Source of the DNA: Granulicella sibirica
Lineage (GTDB): Bacteria; Acidobacteriota; Terriglobia; Terriglobales; Acidobacteriaceae
Reading direction: 5' to 3'
DNA: 64,000 bases
Assembly: GCF_004115155.1 (NCBI RefSeq)
Contig: NZ_RDSM01000002.1
Span: forward strand, 992,001-1,056,000
Shown here: piece by piece, positions 45,979 through 51,582 of the stretch
Layout of the letters: every line of letters starts with the position of its first letter
Numbering within the stretch: position 1 is the stretch's first letter
Translations under genes and position numbers: made by a program
The notes under the pieces: generated by a model
The model's database searches: none
What the model saw: the letters and a program-made list of their open reading frames with translations, nothing else
Told to the model about the DNA's origin: nothing

Positions 45979-46015
45979 GGTTGCTGACCAGCTAGGAATC
46001 AAAACGTCAGCAACC
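45979..46015. other. Hairpin between the barrel gene and aguA
   Basis: A perfect 10-bp inverted repeat GGTTGCTGAC / GTCAGCAACC with a 17-nt loop. No T-run follows on the plus strand, so it is not a classic terminator. It lies 24 nt before the aguA start and could act as an RNA structure or a protein-binding palindrome. Confidence 0.5.
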
Positions 46016-46039
46016 ACCCCCACGTACAATCAAAAGCGC

Positions 46040-47116
46040 ATGACGACACCTCGCGCTCAGAACTACCGTATGCCCGCCGAATGGGCCCCGCACGCCGCCA
46101 CCTGGATCGCCTGGCCCCACAACGCCGAGGATTGGCCCAACAAATTCCAGCCCATCCCCTGGGTCTACGCCGAGATCGTCCGTCACCTCTCCCGCGTTGA
46201 AGACGTGCACATCCTCGTCAACGATCTCGCCGCCGAGCGCCGCGCCGCCGCCATGCTCAAGCGCGGTGGCTCCAACCTCGCCCGCATCCACTTCCATCAC
46301 TGGCCCACCGACCGCGTGTGGCTCCGCGACTCCGGCCCTATCTTCGTCAAGAACCCCGCCGGCGACCTCGCCCTCACCAACTGGAAGTTCAACGCCTGGG
46401 CTAAGTACGACAACCACCGCCGCGACAACCTGATCCCCCACCACGTAGCCACCCTCTACGCCACACCCGAGTTCTGCCCCTCGACGGAAACCCCCGAAGG
46501 CACCCACCGCTTCGTCCTCGAGGGCGGCAGCATCGACACCAACGGCGCAGGAATCCTCCTCACCACGGAAGAATGCCTCCTCAGCAAAATCCAGGAACGC
46601 AACCCAGGCCTGGGCGACGAGTCCCAAACCCGCGCCACCCTCGAAAAAGCATTCTCCGACTATCTTGGCATCGACCAGACCCTCTGGCTCCATCGCGGAG
46701 CCGCCGGCGACGACACCCACGGCCACGTCGACGACATCACCCGCTTCGTAGCCGAAAACCGCATCATCACCTGCGTCGAGCCAAACACCGCCGACGAAAA
46801 CCACCTCCCGCTAGCCGAGAACCTCGACCGCCTCCGCACCGCCCGCAATCTGCAAGGCGAACCCTTCGAGATCCTCGAACTCCCCATGCCGGAACCCGTC
46901 CTCTTCGAGGGCCAGCGCCTTCCCGCCAGCTACGCCAACTTCTACATCGCCAACGACCTCGTGCTCGTCCCCACCTTCAACGACGCCAACGACCGCCGCG
47001 CCCTCAACCTCTTAGCCGACTGCTTCCCCACACGCCAGATCGTAGGCATCCACTGCGTCGACCTCATCTGGGGCCTCGGCGCCCTCCATTGCATGACCCA
47101 GCAGGAACCCGCATAG
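46040..47116 (+). CDS. aguA: Agmatine deiminase
   Basis: A 358-residue enzyme of the peptidyl-arginine-deiminase fold that converts agmatine to N-carbamoylputrescine and ammonia, the substrate of the aguB product. Key residues: D97 in WLRDSGP, E161 in LEGGSID, H227/H229 and D231 in GDDTHGHVDDI, and the nucleophile C351 in GALHCMTQQEP. The N-terminal MPAEWAPHAATWIAWP is the family start. The ribosome binding site is weak. The nearby hairpin at 45979 may affect it. Confidence 0.93.
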   Translation: MTTPRAQNYRMPAEWAPHAATWIAWPHNAEDWPNKFQPIPWVYAEIVRHLSRVEDVHILVNDLAAERRAAAMLKRGGSNLARIHFHHWPTDRVWLRDSGPIFVKNPAGDLALTNWKFNAWAKYDNHRRDNLIPHHVATLYATPEFCPSTETPEGTHRFVLEGGSIDTNGAGILLTTEECLLSKIQERNPGLGDESQTRATLEKAFSDYLGIDQTLWLHRGAAGDDTHGHVDDITRFVAENRIITCVEPNTADENHLPLAENLDRLRTARNLQGEPFEILELPMPEPVLFEGQRLPASYANFYIANDLVLVPTFNDANDRRALNLLADCFPTRQIVGIHCVDLIWGLGALHCMTQQEPA

Positions 47117-47172
47117 GCATATGCCATTCAGATCAGTCTCAGGCCATAGAATAAGACCGGAAGGAGTGCCCA

Positions 47173-47433
47173 ATGACAGTATCGGAAGCTATCGAGGTTG
47201 CAAAGGGACATCTCACTACTGTTCTCCCCGAACTCGCCGCATCGTTTCAGATAGAAGAGCTGGAGACTCCTCCCTACAGATCGAATTGGTCCTTCACGTT
47301 CAGCGCTCTACCAGCGAGTGGTGAAGCCAGCAGCGCGCTTGCCCAGCTTTTGCGTCAAAGACGCGTTACAAAATCAGTGGAGATCGACGCCGAGTCCGGG
47401 GCCTTGATATCGATTAAGAATGCTGTTGCATGA
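47173..47433 (+). CDS. Small PepSY-like protein paired with a PIN-domain gene
   Basis: An 86-residue cytoplasmic protein. The C-terminal KSVEIDAESGALISIKN with the upstream SNWSFTFSA resembles the strand pattern of PepSY-like folds (W-x-F-x-F then a V-x-ID-x-x-xG turn). This is tentative. AAGGAG precedes the ATG by 6 nt. Its stop overlaps the next start (ATGA), so it is co-translated with the PIN-domain protein and is a candidate antitoxin or cofactor. Base composition is visibly lower in GC than in neighbouring genes, suggesting transfer. Confidence 0.75.
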   Translation: MTVSEAIEVAKGHLTTVLPELAASFQIEELETPPYRSNWSFTFSALPASGEASSALAQLLRQRRVTKSVEIDAESGALISIKNAVA

Positions 47434-47918
47434 CGCTCGAGATGGCAGTCCTCGATAGGTATCGAGGCAAACGCGTCCTTATCGACGCCAACTTGCTTCT
47501 CCTCTTTTTAGTTGGATCCTACGAAAGAGGGCGAATCGCGCGATTCAAGAGGACAGCACAATTCTCTGTAGATGACTTCGACACTCTTTCTGCCGTTTTG
47601 CTTCAGTTCAGCACCATTGTTACAACTCCGCACATTCTCACCGAAGTGAGCAATCTTTCGAACTCCTTGCCGGAGCATCTGAAGACATCTTGGTGGGAAC
47701 ACTTCCAGGAAACTGTTGGGAGATTTCTAGAAGTCTATCAACCTGCCGCCCACATAATGAGCGCCGATTCCTTTGATCCTTTTGGTCTCACCGACGCAGC
47801 CATTCATAGCGCGGCAGCAGAAACGCTCGTCCTTACCGAGGACTTCAGGCTCTCGGGGTTCCTGCAGACCCAAGGAATTGACGCGTTAAACTTCCGCCAC
47901 CTGGTGCAGGTCCTCTAA
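47430..47918 (+). CDS. PIN-domain protein (putative ribonuclease)
   Basis: A 162-residue protein with PIN-fold landmarks: D19 and N21 in VLIDANLLLLFLVGS, E72 in TTPHILTEVSNL, D122 in FGLTDAAIHSAA and D138 in LVLTEDFRLSGFL. These acidic residues, spaced as in PIN nucleases, would bind the catalytic metal. It is longer than most VapC toxins (about 130). Translationally coupled to the small PepSY-like gene, which is not a standard VapB antitoxin by sequence. The pair may be an unusual toxin-antitoxin module. AT-richer codon use than flanking genes. Confidence 0.8.
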   Translation: MTLEMAVLDRYRGKRVLIDANLLLLFLVGSYERGRIARFKRTAQFSVDDFDTLSAVLLQFSTIVTTPHILTEVSNLSNSLPEHLKTSWWEHFQETVGRFLEVYQPAAHIMSADSFDPFGLTDAAIHSAAAETLVLTEDFRLSGFLQTQGIDALNFRHLVQVL

Positions 47919-47963
47919 GCGGCCCCGCCTCGTTTAACCTATCGAGTAAGGACCAGAACGTTT

Positions 47964-48241
47964 ATGACCGTAGACGAAGAATCCCTGCAAGAACTTTTCA
48001 CCACCACTGACCCCGAGGGCCTCATCGCCGCCGGAGCTCCCGCCGACGAATACGAGCCCGAGAGGAGCAACTCATCGCCTCCTTGGCCGAGATTCCCACC
48101 GGCAGCGCGAGCCAATCCAAAATCGTCGACATCCTCAACGAAATCTGGCGCAAGGACTTCTCCGCCACCGAAGACCGCCTCGACCATCTCCGCCCCGCCT
48201 TCGAGACCCTCGCCAACACCCTCCTCGAGCACTACGAATAA
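47964..48241 (+). pseudogene. Frameshifted DUF1871-like gene
   Basis: An ATG at 47964 starts a frame encoding LQELFTTTDPEGLIAAGAP then ADEYEPE. At about 48060-48062 the coding sense moves to the -1 frame and goes on as EEQLIASLAEIPTGSASQSK and IVDILNEIWRKDFSATED to a TAA at 48239-48241. Joined, about 92 residues match my memory of the DUF1871 pattern (DP ... GAP-x-DEY-x-x-E ... L-x-x-IW-x-x-F). The unshifted frame continues as Pro/Ser-rich nonsense. A one-base deletion (or sequencing error) is the simplest reading; the site is not an obvious slippery heptamer. Confidence 0.6.
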
Positions 48242-48268
48242 CGTGTCGTCAGGCCCACCCTCAAGCAA

Positions 48269-49108
48269 ATGACCGACGAAGCCCACCTACAGGCCGCCAT
48301 CGCCGAAGCCCGCGCCGCCGAGCAATCCGGCGAAGTCCCTGTAGGTGCGGTCATCGTCCATAACGGCGAAATCCTCGCCACCGGCCAGAACCGCGTCATC
48401 CGCGACGCCGACCCCACCGCCCATGCCGAGATCGTCGCCCTCCGCGCCGCGGGCCGCGCCCTCAACAACTACCGCCTGGAACACTGCACCCTCTACACCA
48501 CCCTCGAGCCTTGCGCCATGTGCGCCGGAGCCATCCTCCATGCCCGCATCGAGCGCCTCGTCTACGCCGCCTCCGACCCCAAAGCCGGTGCCTGCGGTTC
48601 TGCGCTCTCGGTCATGAACCATCCCCTCCTCAACCACCGCGTCCAGGTCGAGCCCGGCCTCCTCGCAGAAGAGTGCGGAGCCATGCTGACCGCCTTCTTC
48701 CGCTCCCGCAGAAAAGCCGCAAACGCACAGCCAGCCATGGGCATCCAACCGCACGAAAGCACTGCGGAGGCTTCACCCGTGACCACGAAGAAGGCCGCAA
48801 AGAAGACCCCGAAGAAGTGGTCGGCGAAGATCAACACCGACTCCACCCACCCCGATCACGGGCTCTTCCTCGAAGACGCGGAGTCCATCGCCAAAGCCCT
48901 CGCCACGAAGGAAGTCTCACCGAAGGGTCCGGCCTCCGGCATGCGCATGCTGAACTTCTACATCAACCGCGCCGGCAAGAACCTTCCGGCAGACCGGCAT
49001 AGGGAGCTCGAAAAGGCGAAGGAGATCCTCTCCGGCATCATCGCAAACCAGAAACCCTCCGCGCCGTCTGCCACGAAAAGAGCCACCAGGAAGACCGCTG
49101 TTTCCTGA
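48269..49108 (+). CDS. tadA: tRNA adenosine deaminase TadA fused to a DUF3175 domain
   Basis: Residues 1-150 form the TadA deaminase that converts A34 to inosine in tRNA-Arg(ACG). H52 and E54 (AHAEI) and C82 and C85 (EPCAMC) bind zinc and act catalytically. After a linker the last 109 residues (from about 171) match DUF3175: KKWSAKINTDSTHPDHGLF and MRMLNFYINRAGKNLPADR. At 48779 an in-frame GTG begins exactly before the DUF3175 part and has CGGAGG 8 nt upstream. So either a 279-residue fusion, or a fusion plus a separately initiated 109-residue protein, may be made. The TadA part alone is of usual length. Confidence 0.9.
   Translation: MTDEAHLQAAIAEARAAEQSGEVPVGAVIVHNGEILATGQNRVIRDADPTAHAEIVALRAAGRALNNYRLEHCTLYTTLEPCAMCAGAILHARIERLVYAASDPKAGACGSALSVMNHPLLNHRVQVEPGLLAEECGAMLTAFFRSRRKAANAQPAMGIQPHESTAEASPVTTKKAAKKTPKKWSAKINTDSTHPDHGLFLEDAESIAKALATKEVSPKGPASGMRMLNFYINRAGKNLPADRHRELEKAKEILSGIIANQKPSAPSATKRATRKTAVS
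48765..48781 (+). promoter_or_regulatory. Internal ribosome binding site and GTG before the DUF3175 part
   Basis: CGGAGG at 48765-48770, an 8-nt spacer and GTG at 48779-48781 in the tadA frame. The spacing is ideal for initiation. It could allow the DUF3175 part to be made on its own. Confidence 0.5.
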
Positions 49109-49335
49109 CCGGCGAGACATTCACAAACTATTTTTCTCGTTTTTGGCCCAGAAATCGCGTGTCAAGCCCCAATACGACGTAAATGCATCAAAGCAAAGAA
49201 GATCGCCGTGTCCTTTTAGTTATGGACGCTCATCGATAATAAAAGAAGGGTTCAAAAGAAGAGCGCTTGGTCCGCCCGCCCGACAAAAGACGCCGTAAGC
49301 CCTTTGGAATCTAATATTTGACGCCTAAGTGCCAA

Positions 49336-49382
49336 AGAATGAGCAACTTGCAAACAGCGGATATACGCAAGTTGTTCATTCT
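49336..49382. other. 16-bp inverted repeat / long hairpin
   Basis: Arms AGAATGAGCAACTTGC (49336-49351) and GCAAGTTGTTCATTCT (49367-49382) pair over 16 positions, with one mismatch in DNA that becomes a G-U pair in RNA. The loop is 15 nt. No T-run follows, so it is more likely a regulatory RNA structure or operator than a terminator. Confidence 0.65.
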
Positions 49383-49397
49383 ATGAAACTTACACGC

Positions 49398-49421
49398 GGG
49401 CTATGGGAGGGGGGATAGCCC
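49398..49421. other. GGGCTAT/ATAGCCC hairpin before the SDR gene
   Basis: A 7-bp perfect stem with a purine-rich 10-nt loop (GGGAGGGGGG). The loop contains Shine-Dalgarno-like sequence, 47 nt upstream of the SDR ATG. It follows the longer hairpin by 15 nt. Confidence 0.5.
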
Positions 49422-49467
49422 CTCGAAAAGTGTTTGAATCACAACGAACCGTGGGAGATGGGAATCT

Positions 49468-50241
49468 ATGTCAGACCGCCTCAAAGGAAAAGTCGCCATC
49501 GTCACCGGATCTACCTCCGGAATCGGTCAAGCCATCGCCATCCGCTTCGGCCAGGAAGGCGCAAGCGTCGTGGTCGACTACCGCGAGCACATGGAAGGTG
49601 CCAACGATACCAAGGCCGCCATCGAGGCCGCAGGTTCGAAGTGCATCCTCGTCAAGTCGGACGTCTCCAAACAGCCCGATACGCAGAACCTCGTCGATCA
49701 GGCCTGGTCCCAGCTCGGAGCTTGCGACATCCTCGTCAACAATGCCGGTATCGAGAAGAACGCTCCCTTCGTCGACATCACCGAAGCCGACTACGACGCC
49801 GTCATGGACGTCAACCTTAAGGGCGCCTTCTTCATCACCCAGTTCTTCGTCCGCCGTCTAAAAGAAGCAAAGAAACCCGGCCGCGTCATCAACATCTCCT
49901 CCGTCCACGAGGACATGGTCTTCCCCAATTTCACCACGTACTGCTGTTCCAAGGGCGGCATGCGCATGATGATGCGCAATCTCGCCGTCGAACTCGGCCC
50001 CCTCGGCATCACGGTCAACAACATCGCCCCCGGAGCCATCAACACCCCCATCAACGCCTCGCTCCTTCAGGACAAGCCAAAGCTCAACGCTCTCCTCGCC
50101 AACATCCCCCTCGGCCGCCTCGGCAACCCGGACGAGGTCGCAGGCCTGGCCGTCCTCCTCGCCGGCGAAGAAGGCGGATACACCACCGGGTCCACCTTCG
50201 TCGTCGACGGCGGCCTCATGCGCAACTATCACGAACAATAG
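49468..50241 (+). CDS. SDR-family oxidoreductase, glucose 1-dehydrogenase-like
   Basis: A 257-residue short-chain dehydrogenase. The cofactor motif is T13-G20 (TGSTSGIG), NNAG at 91-94, and the catalytic S144/S145, Y158 and K162 lie in INISSVHED and YCCSKGG. D37 at the end of the second strand (VVVDYRE) is ambiguous for NAD or NADP. Sequence flavour is that of glucose 1-dehydrogenases, though the substrate is not certain. Preceded by an unusual structured leader and followed 20 nt later by a glutaredoxin-like gene. Confidence 0.9.
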   Translation: MSDRLKGKVAIVTGSTSGIGQAIAIRFGQEGASVVVDYREHMEGANDTKAAIEAAGSKCILVKSDVSKQPDTQNLVDQAWSQLGACDILVNNAGIEKNAPFVDITEADYDAVMDVNLKGAFFITQFFVRRLKEAKKPGRVINISSVHEDMVFPNFTTYCCSKGGMRMMMRNLAVELGPLGITVNNIAPGAINTPINASLLQDKPKLNALLANIPLGRLGNPDEVAGLAVLLAGEEGGYTTGSTFVVDGGLMRNYHEQ

Positions 50242-50261
50242 CGAAAAGGTAAACTACCTCC

Positions 50262-50516
50262 ATGGACCTCACTCTCTATTCCGCAAGCTGGTGCCGCGAT
50301 TGCCGCGAAGCGAAGAAGTTCCTCGCCAAGCACAGCATCCCCTACACCGAGATCGACATCGAGGCCACCCCAGGAGCAGCCGACGAAGTGCTCGCCCACG
50401 TAGGCAAGCGCGCCATCCCCCAGTTCGTCGTCGACGGAAAGTGGATCCAGCCCTATAAACCCGGTCGCGGCTTCATGCATGCCGAGATGTCGGAGCTATT
50501 CGGCGTAGCCGAATAG
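50262..50516 (+). CDS. Glutaredoxin-family protein
   Basis: An 84-residue thioredoxin-fold protein with the redox motif C11-R-D-C14 (SWCRDCREAK), the cis-proline segment KRAIPQFVVDG and a C-terminal GRGFMHAEM. It is a small glutaredoxin or NrdH-like electron carrier. It probably reduces disulfides in the cytoplasm. Short distance to the SDR gene upstream suggests co-expression. Confidence 0.9.
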   Translation: MDLTLYSASWCRDCREAKKFLAKHSIPYTEIDIEATPGAADEVLAHVGKRAIPQFVVDGKWIQPYKPGRGFMHAEMSELFGVAE

Positions 50517-50527
50517 TCCGGCATTCG

Positions 50528-51442
50528 TTACAGATCCGGCCCCGCCCCAAATGTATTGCATGAATCAATCGTTCCACCCTGAAGCCCGCGCGTAAACCAC
50601 TTCTCCCTCTGGGCCGAGCTGCCGTGCGTGAACGTATCCGGATTCACCGTACCCCGCTCCATCTTCTGCAGGTGATCGTCGCCCACGGCGGCAGCCGCCT
50701 TCAATCCTCCCTGAATATCATCGGGATGAATGAACCCCTGCGCCTCGCCGCTCTTCGCCCACATCCCGGCGAAGCAGTCCGCCTGTAACTCCACTTCGAC
50801 CGACACATGGTTCCGCTCGTCCGGATCCTGCTGCTCCAACCTCCGCACCTTCTGCTCCGTCCCGAGCAGATTCTGAATGTGGTGTCCAAGCTCGTGCGCA
50901 ACAACATAAGCCTGCGCAAACTCTGCCGTTCCCCCGCCGAACTTCGCCAACTCATCCCAGAACCCAAGATCCATATAGATCTTCTCGTCCGCCGGGCAAT
51001 AGAAAGGTCCCGTCGACGACCGAGCCGTGCCGCACCCCGAGTAAGTCGACCCCCGATAAAGCACAAGCTTCGCCCGCCGGTACTGCACACCCTCGCCTGA
51101 GAGTGTCTGCTGCCAATACGCCTGCGCCTTCCCCAGCGTGAACGACACAAGCTGCGCCGACCGGCTCTCCGCCGCCGACTCCTGCACCGGAGCTCCCGAC
51201 CTCGACCCTTGATCGTCATACTGGCTCTGCCTCGGCTGGGGAGCGCTCTGCCCCCCACCGCTGAGATAGCTCCCAATGTAGTTATGCCCCGTCACCAGGC
51301 TCACCACCACAAGCACCACCACCCCAACAATCCCCAGGCCACCACCACCGCCCCCGCCAAAGCCGAAGCCACCACCACCGCCCCCGGAGTCTCCCCGCCG
51401 ATCTTCAACATCGCTACTTAGTCCGCCCGGCGTCCAATCCAT
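50528..51442 (-). CDS. YpfJ-family zinc metallopeptidase
   Basis: A 304-residue protein with a Gly-rich N-terminus, one transmembrane helix (IVGVVVLVVVSLV, about 38-50) and a periplasmic peptidase domain. The zincin motif is H183-E184-x-x-H187 (HELGHH), with the third ligand expected near ELQADCFAGMW. C137/C149-type cysteines in GCGTARSSTGPFYCP, and the EKIYMDLGFWDEL stretch are family marks. Substrate unknown. Convergent with the glutaredoxin gene. Confidence 0.9.
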   Translation of the reverse strand: MDWTPGGLSSDVEDRRGDSGGGGGGFGFGGGGGGGLGIVGVVVLVVVSLVTGHNYIGSYLSGGGQSAPQPRQSQYDDQGSRSGAPVQESAAESRSAQLVSFTLGKAQAYWQQTLSGEGVQYRRAKLVLYRGSTYSGCGTARSSTGPFYCPADEKIYMDLGFWDELAKFGGGTAEFAQAYVVAHELGHHIQNLLGTEQKVRRLEQQDPDERNHVSVEVELQADCFAGMWAKSGEAQGFIHPDDIQGGLKAAAAVGDDHLQKMERGTVNPDTFTHGSSAQREKWFTRGLQGGTIDSCNTFGAGPDL

Positions 51443-51582
51443 CGTTCCTATCCTCCAAAAGTTATCGTCCCACGCATGTCCACTCTACGTCCCGGCGGAT
51501 ATCAACAACATCGCCAAACGTGACAACCATATGGATGCGTAAAACTCCCCTCCCGAAGTCCTGTCTCAAGATGAACTTCCGC

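Larger units (their letters stand above)
49109..49467. other. AT-richer intergenic region with two hairpins upstream of the SDR gene
   Basis: 359 nt with no supported gene and clearly lower GC than the surroundings. It carries the two hairpins entered below and leads to the SDR ribosome binding site GGGAGATGGGAA. It may hold a regulatory leader or a small RNA; I recognise no known riboswitch class. Confidence 0.5.

Noticed and set aside
48055..48070. Programmed -1 frameshift in the DUF1871-like gene
   Set aside because: No X-XXY-YYZ slippery heptamer and no clear downstream pseudoknot; a simple deletion is more likely.
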